From: JAZDFC01 sp043808235
GTDB lineage: Bacteria > Bacteroidota > Ignavibacteria > Ignavibacteriales > Melioribacteraceae
Assembly (NCBI GenBank): GCA_043808235.1
Contig: JAZDFC010000023.1
Location: forward strand, 58,464 to 122,463
DNA: 64,000 nt
Direction: 5' to 3'
Shown: positions 1 through 7,716 of the stretch, in pieces
How positions within the stretch are numbered: position 1 is the first letter of the stretch
Layout: each line of letters begins with the position of its first letter
Program-made: the position numbers and the translations under genes
Notes under the pieces: generated by a model
The model's input: the letters and a program-made list of their open reading frames with translations, nothing else
Told to the model about the DNA's origin: nothing
Databases searched by the model: none

Positions 1-1209
1 CCTTTTGATATTGGAAGTTCTCATGTAACCGGAATGCAGGTAAGCACGGTCTATAAATTGCGGCAAGCTCTGGGACTTGATACACCAGGAACCCCGGTGA
101 AAATAATTGAACCATACCAGATGCTGGGAGAAATTGCGCCTGATTTAATGAAGGCAATCGGGATTGACACAATTGGATTGTTCGGTAAAACAAATATGTT
201 CGGTTTCGAAAATAAAAATTGGAAAGAGTGGACTCATTTTGACGGAACACCGGTGCTTGTTGCCGAAGATTTTAATACCGAACCGGATGAGAACGGCGAT
301 TTGCTTATGTATCCGGAAGGCGATAGATCGGCTCCTCCAAGTGGAAGAATGCCGAACGGCGGATTTTATTTTGACGCAATTATCCGGCAAGACCCGATTG
401 ATGATTCAACATTAAAAATAGAGGACAATCTTCAGGAATTCGGTCCCATAACAGACGAAGAACTTGAGTATTTCAAAGTCGAAGCGGATCGATTATATAC
501 CCAAACCGACAAAGCAATTATTGCTTCATTCGGCGGAACTGCATTCGGCGATATCGCACTTGTACCCGTGCCATGGGAGAAATATCCAACAGGTATCCGC
601 GATGTTCAGGAATGGTATATGAGCACATTGATGCGCAGAGATTTTGTTTATGCAGTTTTCGAAAAGCAGTGCGAAATAGGGATAAAAAATCTCGAAAAGA
701 TCTATTCTGTTGTTGGAGATAAAGTAAGCGCGGTATTTATTACCGGCACCGACTTTGGAACTCAATGCGGCCCTTTTATTGCGCCCGAGGCTTACCGCGA
801 TCTGTATCAGCCGTTTCATAAAGAAGTGAATAATTGGATTCATAAAAACACCGGATGGAAATCTTTTATTCACTCATGCGGATCAGTTTATCAACTTATC
901 CCGGATTTTATCGATAGCGGATTTGATATTCTTAATCCGGTTCAATGCTCGGCTGCAGAGATGAACCCGTCGCGATTGAAAAAAGAATTCGGAGATAAAA
1001 TTTCATTTTGGGGCGGCGGCATTGATACGCAAAAAACTTTACCTTTTGGAACTCCTGATGAAGTCCGTGAGGAAGTGAAATCACGTATTGAAACATTCGG
1101 ACCGGGCGGCGGTTTTGTTTTTAACTCAATCCATAATATTCAAGCCCTTATCCCGATAGAGAATTTAATGGCAATGGTTGAGACATTAAATAAATATAGA
1201 AATTATTAA
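1..1209 (+). CDS. Corrinoid-dependent methyltransferase, uroporphyrinogen decarboxylase (UroD) family, 5' truncated
   Basis: The reading frame is already open at base 1 (residues PFDIGSSHVTGM), so the gene begins upstream of the window; the first internal ATG is at 34. The protein belongs to the UroD-like superfamily, whose TIM-barrel members demethylate small methylated compounds and pass the methyl group to a corrinoid protein. Seen in the sequence are an N-terminal GSSHVTGM segment, an HSCG segment (His and Cys at about 871-879) typical of the zinc site, and a late GGGIDTQ segment. The C-terminal Cys found in MtaA-type enzymes is not evident; the corresponding place reads FNSIHNIQ. Its stop is 6 bp before the corrinoid protein gene, so the two are probably co-transcribed. 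I infer that it is the substrate-side (MT-I-like) enzyme, because an MtaA-like MT-II gene follows. The methylated substrate is unknown. Confidence 0.85.
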   Translation, partial: PFDIGSSHVTGMQVSTVYKLRQALGLDTPGTPVKIIEPYQMLGEIAPDLMKAIGIDTIGLFGKTNMFGFENKNWKEWTHFDGTPVLVAEDFNTEPDENGDLLMYPEGDRSAPPSGRMPNGGFYFDAIIRQDPIDDSTLKIEDNLQEFGPITDEELEYFKVEADRLYTQTDKAIIASFGGTAFGDIALVPVPWEKYPTGIRDVQEWYMSTLMRRDFVYAVFEKQCEIGIKNLEKIYSVVGDKVSAVFITGTDFGTQCGPFIAPEAYRDLYQPFHKEVNNWIHKNTGWKSFIHSCGSVYQLIPDFIDSGFDILNPVQCSAAEMNPSRLKKEFGDKISFWGGGIDTQKTLPFGTPDEVREEVKSRIETFGPGGGFVFNSIHNIQALIPIENLMAMVETLNKYRNY

Positions 1210-1215
1210 TAAATA

Positions 1216-1896
1216 TTGGATATTAAATTGACTGACATTTTAGAAAGATTATCGTACTGTGTTGAAGCTGGTAAAATCAGCAAAGCTGCTCCTTTCCCTC
1301 CCGCACTAAAAGGACAGGACGGCGCGGATGAACTTTGTCTTCAGGCTCTTGAAGCGGGAATTAATCCCGAATCAATTTTAAATGAAGCTCTTATTCCAGG
1401 CATGTCCCGAATCGGTGAAAAATTTTCTCTCGGCAAGGCTTTTGTCCCCGAAATGTTAATCTCCGCGAAAGCAATGACGGCGGCAATGAAACACTTAAAG
1501 CCATTTTTTACATCCGGAGAAATAAAACGCAAAGGTGTTTTTGTTGTTGGAACTGTGGCGGGCGATTTGCATGACATCGGGAAAAATATTGTTGCAATGA
1601 CAATTGAAGGAGCCGGGTGGGAAGTAATTGACCTTGGCGTTGATGTAAAGGCGGAAAAGTTTTTGGAAGCAGTTGAAAAGTATCCGGGCTGTGTAGTTGG
1701 AATGTCGGCTCTGCTTACAACAACCATGGCTAATATGCAAAATATAGTTAAGTCGATAAAAGAAAAATATCCTGAGAAAATAGTGATGGTTGGCGGCGCT
1801 CCTCTTACACATGATTTTTGTAAAAAAATCGGGGCTGATTTCTATTCTCCCGATCCGCATGGCGCGGCAGAATTTCTTAAAAATATCGCGGCTTAG
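1216..1896 (+). CDS. Methyltransferase cognate corrinoid protein (MtaC/MtbC-like, B12-binding)
   Basis: A 226-residue protein of the size usual for methyl-carrier corrinoid proteins. Residues about 1-95 form the helical B12-binding cap domain. The rest is the Rossmann-like B12 domain, with the signature D117-x-H119-x-x-G122, where the His is the lower axial cobalt ligand. It also has the MSALLTTT and VGGAP segments that line the nucleotide-tail pocket. It would carry the methyl group as methyl-Co(III) between the upstream UroD-type enzyme and the downstream MtaA-like enzyme. The start is taken as TTG at 1216; an alternative TTG lies at 1228, and neither has a strong ribosome binding site. It sits 6 bp after the preceding gene. 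Confidence 0.93.
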   Translation: MDIKLTDILERLSYCVEAGKISKAAPFPPALKGQDGADELCLQALEAGINPESILNEALIPGMSRIGEKFSLGKAFVPEMLISAKAMTAAMKHLKPFFTSGEIKRKGVFVVGTVAGDLHDIGKNIVAMTIEGAGWEVIDLGVDVKAEKFLEAVEKYPGCVVGMSALLTTTMANMQNIVKSIKEKYPEKIVMVGGAPLTHDFCKKIGADFYSPDPHGAAEFLKNIAA

Positions 1897-2095
1897 TTTG
1901 GATTGTTGCTGCTTCGATTTTAATGAAATTCAATTCGAATTTTGAACTGACCACAAAAAATCTTTTTCCGTCAGTTTCCATATTATTGCCAATCAGTCCA
2001 GGGAAGTGGTTTGTTGATACTGTCAAATTTTCTTCAAGTTGGACCGCATATAAATTATTAGTTTTTGTAAGCAATATTTTTAATAAGGTTAAAAA
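1897..2095. other. Unexplained 199-bp gap inside the methyl-transfer operon
   Basis: The spacing is unusually long for this tightly packed operon. A 58-codon frame on the plus strand runs from ATG 1923 to the stop at 2097-2099, overlapping the TTG start of the next gene. The minus strand is also open across the gap. Neither peptide resembles a family I recognise. It may be a remnant of a lost gene or a small coupled peptide. I see no cobalamin riboswitch B12-box (GCCACTG) here. Confidence 0.3.
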
Positions 2096-3112
2096 TTGAA
2101 AATCAACATGAATAGATGGATTGATTCTATTTATCAATCCAGGCAGAGATTGGCAATTCCGCTGATGACCCATCCGGGGATCGAACTTTCGGGTATAAAA
2201 GTGATAGACGCAGTTACAGACGGGGAGAAACATTTTATTGCGATGAAGACGCTGATTGATAATTTTCATCCGAATGTATCAGTAATGAATATAATGATGG
2301 ACCTGACGGTTGAAGCGGAAGCCTTCGGAAGTAAAATTAGTTTTTCTGACGATGAAGTGCCCAATGTCGACGGGCAGATTGTATTCGATGAATCATCGAT
2401 TAATGCGCTCCAAATTCCATCACTTAATTGCGGTAGATTGCCGGGATATTTGCAAGCTGCCCGTCTCGCAGTTAACAACTTACAAGATACTCCGGTGTTT
2501 GCCGGTTGTATCGGCCCCGTTTCTCTTGCCGGTCGATTATACGGTATGACGGAAATGATGACTTCGTTTTTTACAGAACCCGATTCTATGAAATTACTAA
2601 TACAAAAATGTTCCGTCTTTATTCTCGGCTACATCAAAGAATTTAAGAGTATTGGGGTAAATGGAATTATAATGGCGGAACCCGCGGCGGGTTTGCTTTC
2701 CGCCGATATGTGCGATGAGTTTTCATCCTCTTTCATAAAAGATATTGTTGCACAGGTTCAGGACGAAAATTTCGTATTCATTTTGCACAACTGCGGAAAC
2801 ACAGGTCATGTAACTCAATCGATGCTTTCAACGGGCGCTAAAGCTTTACACCTTGGTAATAAAATTGATATTTTGAAAACGCTCGATGAATCGCCGGACG
2901 ATATTTTAATACTCGGCAATCTCGATCCGGTTGGCGTTTTAAAGATGATGTCGCCTGAACAAGTTTTTAACGAAACGATGAATTTATTAAAGCAAACATC
3001 AGGTTATAAAAATTTTATAATATCCACCGGGTGTGATACACCACCCGGCGTTCCATTGGAAAACGTGAAGGCTTTCTTCGAAGCAGTGAAAGTTTATAAT
3101 GATTTAATGTAG
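2096..3112 (+). CDS. MtaA/MtbA-like methylcobamide methyltransferase (UroD family)
   Basis: A 338-residue UroD-family protein of the length of MtaA, MtbA and the MtvA/MtgA-type enzymes of acetogens. It carries the complete zinc-site pattern of that group: H231-x-C233 in the HNCG segment and C313 in STGCDTPPG. Such enzymes (MT-II) take the methyl group from the methylated corrinoid protein and give it to coenzyme M in methanogens or tetrahydrofolate in bacteria. The bacterial context makes tetrahydrofolate the likely acceptor, by inference. The start is TTG 2096 with AAGG at 2085-2088 at good spacing; ATG 2108 is the alternative. It follows the corrinoid protein after a 199-bp gap. Confidence 0.87.
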   Translation: MKINMNRWIDSIYQSRQRLAIPLMTHPGIELSGIKVIDAVTDGEKHFIAMKTLIDNFHPNVSVMNIMMDLTVEAEAFGSKISFSDDEVPNVDGQIVFDESSINALQIPSLNCGRLPGYLQAARLAVNNLQDTPVFAGCIGPVSLAGRLYGMTEMMTSFFTEPDSMKLLIQKCSVFILGYIKEFKSIGVNGIIMAEPAAGLLSADMCDEFSSSFIKDIVAQVQDENFVFILHNCGNTGHVTQSMLSTGAKALHLGNKIDILKTLDESPDDILILGNLDPVGVLKMMSPEQVFNETMNLLKQTSGYKNFIISTGCDTPPGVPLENVKAFFEAVKVYNDLM

Positions 3113-3202
3113 AATGAAGAATGAAGAATGTAGAATGATGAATAGAAGATGGGAAATGTTGAATTAAAAAAATGAAGCGATGGTTCATGAATTAGTTAAG
3201 AG
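3113..3202 (+). repeat. Short purine-rich direct repeats (GAATGAAGAATG type)
   Basis: Directly after the MtaA-like gene the sequence repeats GAATG-type units several times (agaatgaagaatg, then tgtagaatgatg, then aatagaaga) over about 45 bases. The rest of the 90-bp spacer is purine-rich. This is imperfect, low-complexity repetition; no protein or RNA structure is apparent. Confidence 0.5.
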
Positions 3203-3919
3203 ATGAGAGTGCATGTAAAAACATTTAAATATAACTATAGCGATTTGACTATCGATTTCGGCACGCTTTCCAGTGCAATGGGTTATTCATCAGACGAAGC
3301 GTCCGCACAAATTGCTGACGATATTCGTGAAGTATTGTCGAAAGGAAGTGAGATTTGTGAGATTGAAGGTGGTTATGTGGTCCTTGACGCTATTAATTTT
3401 GATAAAGAAAATTATGCTCTGCAAATTAATGATGTATCATTTGATGTAAAGAAGATTGTATTCAATCAATTAAAAAAATCCATGCGCGCGGCATTATTTG
3501 TTTGTACCGCCGGGCATAGAATATCTACATATTCAAAACAGTATATGTCTGAAGGCGATTTACTGCGCGGGTACGTTTATGATATTTTCGGCTCAATTGT
3601 GGTGGAAGCGGCTACAGATTTAGTTCAAACGGAATTGAAGAATGAAATGCTTGCCGCCGGGTACAAAATCACGAACCGGTATAGCCCGGGTTATTGCAAT
3701 TGGAATGTTAGCGAACAGCAAAAATTATTTGGGATTCTGCCGCCAAAGTTCTGTGGTATTGAATTGACAGATACATGCTTAATGAAGCCCATAAAATCCG
3801 TAAGCGGTATTATCGGCATCGGGAAAGATGTTAAATTTAATCAGTACACGTGTAATCTCTGCGACCAGCAAAATTGTATTTATCGCAACCTTCAAAATAA
3901 AAAAATAGGGATGGTATGA
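3203..3919 (+). CDS. Stand-alone MetH-type activation-domain protein (corrinoid reactivation candidate)
   Basis: A 238-residue protein resembling the AdoMet-binding activation domain of cobalamin-dependent methionine synthase. The key visible motif is R159-Y-S-P-G-Y164, matching the RxxxGY-type AdoMet loop, followed by the NWNVSEQ segment and the ILPP segment found in that domain. Proteins like this occur as separate genes in corrinoid methyltransferase clusters and are thought to help reductive methylation of inactive Co(II) corrinoid. An added C-terminal cysteine group (C217, C220, C225) could hold a metal or Fe-S centre; that part is inference. No RamA-type iron-sulfur activator is present in the window. 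Its stop overlaps the transporter start by 4 bp (ATGA), implying translational coupling. Confidence 0.8.
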   Translation: MRVHVKTFKYNYSDLTIDFGTLSSAMGYSSDEASAQIADDIREVLSKGSEICEIEGGYVVLDAINFDKENYALQINDVSFDVKKIVFNQLKKSMRAALFVCTAGHRISTYSKQYMSEGDLLRGYVYDIFGSIVVEAATDLVQTELKNEMLAAGYKITNRYSPGYCNWNVSEQQKLFGILPPKFCGIELTDTCLMKPIKSVSGIIGIGKDVKFNQYTCNLCDQQNCIYRNLQNKKIGMV

Positions 3920-5337
3920 TTACTTTTGTTCATAAAGATGCTTCTTTGGACCAGACTGCACATTTTCGTCAGTTATATATATGGGTGATTGCCATAACTG
4001 CCGCAATGGGTGGTTTGCTTTTCGGGTATGATTTTGTTGTAATTGGCGGCGCGAAACCTTTCTTCGAAAGATTCTTTGAATTAACAGATGCTGCAATGAA
4101 AGGATGGGCAAATAGCTGCGCCTTAATAGGTTGTTTGTTCGGAGCTTTATTTGCCGGATGGTTAAGCGATAAATTCGGGAGAAAGCGTTTATTAATCTTT
4201 TCCGCTTTCTTATTTACGGTTACATCGATAGGAATTGGATTTTCACAGGAGTTTCTTGTTTTTGTTATATGGCGTATTTTCGGTGGAGTAGCCATCGGAT
4301 TAGCATCGGGACTTTCTCCGATGTACATTGCAGAAATAGCCCCCGCCCATATGCGCGGTAAACTTGTTTCCATTAACCAGCTTACAATTGTAGTAGGCAT
4401 TCTCGCCGCACAATTAATAAATTATTTAATTGCCGAAAGAATGCCGGACGGTATGACCGAGGAAATGATAAGAGTTTCATGGAACGGTCAAATAGGTTGG
4501 CGGTGGATGTTTGGCGTTACTGCTGTGCCATCGTTAATTTTTTTAATTAGCATGTTCTTTGCGCCCGAAAGTCCGCGCTGGCTTGCCAAAAATGGCAACA
4601 ATAAAAAAGCCCAGGCAATACTTGCCAAAATCGGCGGCGAAGCATATGCCCAAAAAGCAATTGGCGAAATAGAAGAGACACTTGTAAATGATATTAAGAA
4701 AGTTGATTTACGTGAACTTCTCGAACCCAAAATGAAAAAGGTACTTTTAATTGGAATTGTTCTCGCTGTATTTCAACAGTGGTGCGGAATAAATGTCATC
4801 TTCAATTACGCTGAAGAAATATTTCTCCAGGCCGGGTATGATATTTCGGACACACTTGCAAACATTGCGTGGACCGGTTCGGTTAACCTGGTATTTACAT
4901 TGATAGCCATTGCAATAGTCGATAGAAAAGGAAGAAGATATTTAATGCTGCTCGGCTCAGCCGGTTTAGCGATTATTTATATCGGAGTCGGGCTTGGCTA
5001 TTTTATAAATCTAACCGGTTTCCCCATGCTATTTATGGTGCTTGCGGCGATAGGTACATTCGCAATGTCGCTTGGACCGGTTACATGGGTTTTAATTTCC
5101 GAAATTTTTCCGAATCGTATTCGCGGCACAGCAATGTCTGTCGCGGTAGCTTCTTTATGGATTGCTTGTTTCATTTTAACATTTACATTTCCTCTACTAA
5201 ATGCCCAACTTGGCGCGGCAAAAACTTTCTGGATTTATTCGGCCATTTGTATAGGTGGATTTATTTTCATCAAACTAAAACTACCGGAAACAAAAGGCAA
5301 AACTCTCGAACAAATTGAAAAGGAATTGGTGGATTGA
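3916..5337 (+). CDS. Sugar:proton symporter, MFS sugar porter family (XylE/AraE-like)
   Basis: A 473-residue inner-membrane protein with 12 predicted hydrophobic segments. Sugar-porter signatures are present: DKFGRKR after TM2, PESPRWL before the central loop, QQWCGIN in TM7 (substrate-contact region), DRKGRR in the second half, and PETKGKTLEQIE at the C-terminal end. Members import monosaccharides such as xylose, arabinose, glucose or inositol with protons. The gene is fused translationally (ATGA overlap at 3916-3919) to the MetH-activation-type protein, so the imported sugar is plausibly the substrate of the methyl-transfer system. The exact sugar cannot be read from the sequence. Confidence 0.93.
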   Translation: MITFVHKDASLDQTAHFRQLYIWVIAITAAMGGLLFGYDFVVIGGAKPFFERFFELTDAAMKGWANSCALIGCLFGALFAGWLSDKFGRKRLLIFSAFLFTVTSIGIGFSQEFLVFVIWRIFGGVAIGLASGLSPMYIAEIAPAHMRGKLVSINQLTIVVGILAAQLINYLIAERMPDGMTEEMIRVSWNGQIGWRWMFGVTAVPSLIFLISMFFAPESPRWLAKNGNNKKAQAILAKIGGEAYAQKAIGEIEETLVNDIKKVDLRELLEPKMKKVLLIGIVLAVFQQWCGINVIFNYAEEIFLQAGYDISDTLANIAWTGSVNLVFTLIAIAIVDRKGRRYLMLLGSAGLAIIYIGVGLGYFINLTGFPMLFMVLAAIGTFAMSLGPVTWVLISEIFPNRIRGTAMSVAVASLWIACFILTFTFPLLNAQLGAAKTFWIYSAICIGGFIFIKLKLPETKGKTLEQIEKELVD

Positions 5338-5391
5338 AGATGAAGTTATTACTGGGTTTTAGACAATTATTTATAAGACTGTGGAGAATCA

Positions 5392-6300
5392 ATGCAAGAT
5401 AAAAAAACCATCCAAAGGAAAGAAAAAGTACCTTTTGATTACACAGTCGAAGAGGATTTTTATTTTGAATTGAATTTCCCATATTATTCAAATAATCCAG
5501 TAGTTGAAAATAACGCGCATTCATTACCTGCTTATAACGGTGTGGAATTTGGAATAGTGACTTCAGGGGATGGGAAAATATCGGCAAATGGATTAGAATA
5601 TAATTTGAAGAAATACGATGTGTTTTTTCTTGATTCGGGAATACCACATTGGTATTTAAGTAATGATCAATCCATGCAAATAATTTGGGTTGTTCTGCCA
5701 TATAGTACATTAAAATTACTTTCATATGGACGAGCAGATTTCAAATTATTCGAACCTTTCATCATGGTTCGTATAGGATTAAATCCCGTTATTCCAAACC
5801 GAAAAGATATGCTTGCCGATGCCGAGAATATATGTTCTTTGTACAAAGCAAAAATTGAGAACTGGGATTTATTAGCATTACTTTATATAACAAAATTTAT
5901 CGTTGAAATAGCACGATGGTATTTCTTCGATCGCACAAAATTCACAAGTGAATCTTTGATTATACGCCAACTATTTATAGCGGTGTATTACCTTAATCGT
6001 AATTACCGAAATGATATCGAGATGATAGAACTTGCGGAATTATCGGAACTAAGTGAGGCGAGATTTTTGCGCCTCTTTAAGGAAATTATGGGTATGTCCC
6101 CATTAAAATACCGAGATGATCTGAGAATTAAAGATGCGATTTCGTTGATGATCTCTACGGATAAATCCCTTGAAGTGATAAGTATATTATGCGGATATAA
6201 AAATTATAAACAATTCAACACCGTTTTTAAACGACAGAAAAACTTATCGCCAAAGGAATTCATGACAAATGTGATTAAAAGAACAGGCGGAATTGAATAA
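5392..6300 (+). CDS. AraC-family transcriptional regulator
   Basis: 302 residues. The N-terminal part (about 25-115) looks like a cupin-type ligand-binding half, with the YDVFFLDSGIPHWY segment typical of AraC sensors. The C-terminal 100 residues hold two helix-turn-helix units: LAELSELSEARFLRLFK and a second unit ending in YKNYKQFNTVFKR, then LSPKEF. This is the AraC/XylS DNA-binding signature. ATG 5392 has GGAG about 8 bases upstream. It lies between the methyl-transfer/sugar-porter operon and the rhamnosidase run, so it probably senses a sugar and controls one or both. I saw no specific operator. Confidence 0.92.
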   Translation: MQDKKTIQRKEKVPFDYTVEEDFYFELNFPYYSNNPVVENNAHSLPAYNGVEFGIVTSGDGKISANGLEYNLKKYDVFFLDSGIPHWYLSNDQSMQIIWVVLPYSTLKLLSYGRADFKLFEPFIMVRIGLNPVIPNRKDMLADAENICSLYKAKIENWDLLALLYITKFIVEIARWYFFDRTKFTSESLIIRQLFIAVYYLNRNYRNDIEMIELAELSELSEARFLRLFKEIMGMSPLKYRDDLRIKDAISLMISTDKSLEVISILCGYKNYKQFNTVFKRQKNLSPKEFMTNVIKRTGGIE

Positions 6301-6378
6301 AGGTAAAATTAAACTTAGCGGCATGTAAATATTTGTTTGGCTTTTTATAAACTCAATACAAAGAGACTGGAGTTAAGG

Positions 6379-7644
6379 ATGAATGAGAATAATTTTGGTA
6401 TAAATAGAAGAAAATTTTTAAAGAACAGCGCGGCAATCCTTTCTCTTGTGGGGATAGAATCCGCTTTTAATCAAAAAATATTTCCCAACAAATTGGCTGC
6501 AGACATGTTCAAAAATGAAAAAGTATATCCACTTGCGATTACTATGTGGGATTTTTCCTGGCTCGAAAGAAGATGGCCTGGAGCCGGTTACGAGGATTGG
6601 GATAAAATCCTCGATGAATTGCTTGAGCGCGGTTACAACGCTGTGCGCATCGATGCATTCCCACATCTTATCGGTGAGGATCCATTTAAAGAATGGACAC
6701 TTCTCCCGGTATGGGATCAACAAGTTTGGGGCAGTCCCGCTATTAATAAAGTTACGATACAGCCTTACTTAAATACGTTTGTTTCAAAATGTAAAGAGAG
6801 AAAGATCAAAGTTGGATTATCGTCATGGTATCGTGAAGACTCTGATAATGTCCGGATGAAAATAACTTCACCGGAGAAAATGGCAGCCAACTGGATAAAA
6901 GTTTTGGAGATGCTCGAAAAAGATAATTTACTTGATGCGATTCTTTACGTCGATCTTTGTAACGAATGGCCGGGTGATATTTGGGCGCCTTATTTCAAAA
7001 ATGAGCCAAACATTTGGGGATACTGGCATACTGATAAATCGATGGAGTGGATGGAATCTGCACTTCAGACAATGAGGAAAAATTATCCGTTTATACCACT
7101 CTTGTTTTCATTTGATAACCCGAATTACCAACTTTATGTGGATAAGAAACCACCGATTGATATCGCGGAACATCATGTGTGGATGGTTCAACAGAACGAA
7201 GGAGAGTTTTATAAAGTTGTTGAATATAATTATGGAAGATTTTCTCCTCAAGGATATATCAATATTGCCGAACGGGCTGAAAAATTATATAAAAGCCGTC
7301 CCGATTACTGGAAAAATTTATTGGTTAAAGCAATTAAAAAACTTGCAGCCGAAGCCTCGGCAGCCGGATATCCACTTATAACAACCGAATGCTGGGGAAT
7401 TGTTGATTATAAAGACTGGCCGTTATTAAGTTGGGATTGGGTAAAGGAACTGTGTGAACTCGGAACAATTACAGCCGCTTCTACGGGGCAATGGATCGCA
7501 ATTGCAACCAGCAATTTCTGCGGGCCGCAATTTGTAGGAATGTGGCGCGATATTGAATGGCACAAGCGATTGACCGGAATAATAAAATCATCTGTTATTA
7601 AGCATGAACTGTTGAACAAAAAAATTGTTAAAGTGATGAACTGA
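6379..7644 (+). CDS. Cellulase-like (GH5-type TIM barrel) exported glycosidase
   Basis: 421 residues from ATG 6379, chosen over the upstream in-frame ATG 6337 because GGAG sits at 6369-6372. The protein then starts with a Tat-like or Sec signal, NRRKFLKNSAAILSLVG. The mature part fits the cellulase-like superfamily. An early MWDFSWLERRW segment is followed by a D-x-CNE segment (E196, candidate acid/base) and TTECWG (E337, candidate nucleophile), the arrangement of clan GH-A retaining enzymes. It heads the rhamnoside-degrading run, 34 to 79 bp from its neighbours. The substrate is unknown; co-occurrence with rhamnosidases suggests a backbone or side-chain linkage of a rhamnose-containing glycan. 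Confidence 0.75.
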   Translation: MNENNFGINRRKFLKNSAAILSLVGIESAFNQKIFPNKLAADMFKNEKVYPLAITMWDFSWLERRWPGAGYEDWDKILDELLERGYNAVRIDAFPHLIGEDPFKEWTLLPVWDQQVWGSPAINKVTIQPYLNTFVSKCKERKIKVGLSSWYREDSDNVRMKITSPEKMAANWIKVLEMLEKDNLLDAILYVDLCNEWPGDIWAPYFKNEPNIWGYWHTDKSMEWMESALQTMRKNYPFIPLLFSFDNPNYQLYVDKKPPIDIAEHHVWMVQQNEGEFYKVVEYNYGRFSPQGYINIAERAEKLYKSRPDYWKNLLVKAIKKLAAEASAAGYPLITTECWGIVDYKDWPLLSWDWVKELCELGTITAASTGQWIAIATSNFCGPQFVGMWRDIEWHKRLTGIIKSSVIKHELLNKKIVKVMN

Positions 7645-7716
7645 TAGGAATGTGAGTAATATACTTTGTATTTTATGATAAGATTCAAAATAAAATTTAC
7701 TTATAGGGATGATACT

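Noticed and set aside
1877..2269. A 130-codon open frame on the minus strand across the gap and start of the MtaA-like gene
   Set aside because: Most of it is antisense to a well-supported gene, and no recognisable domain or ribosome site accompanies it; kept only as part of the unexplained gap.
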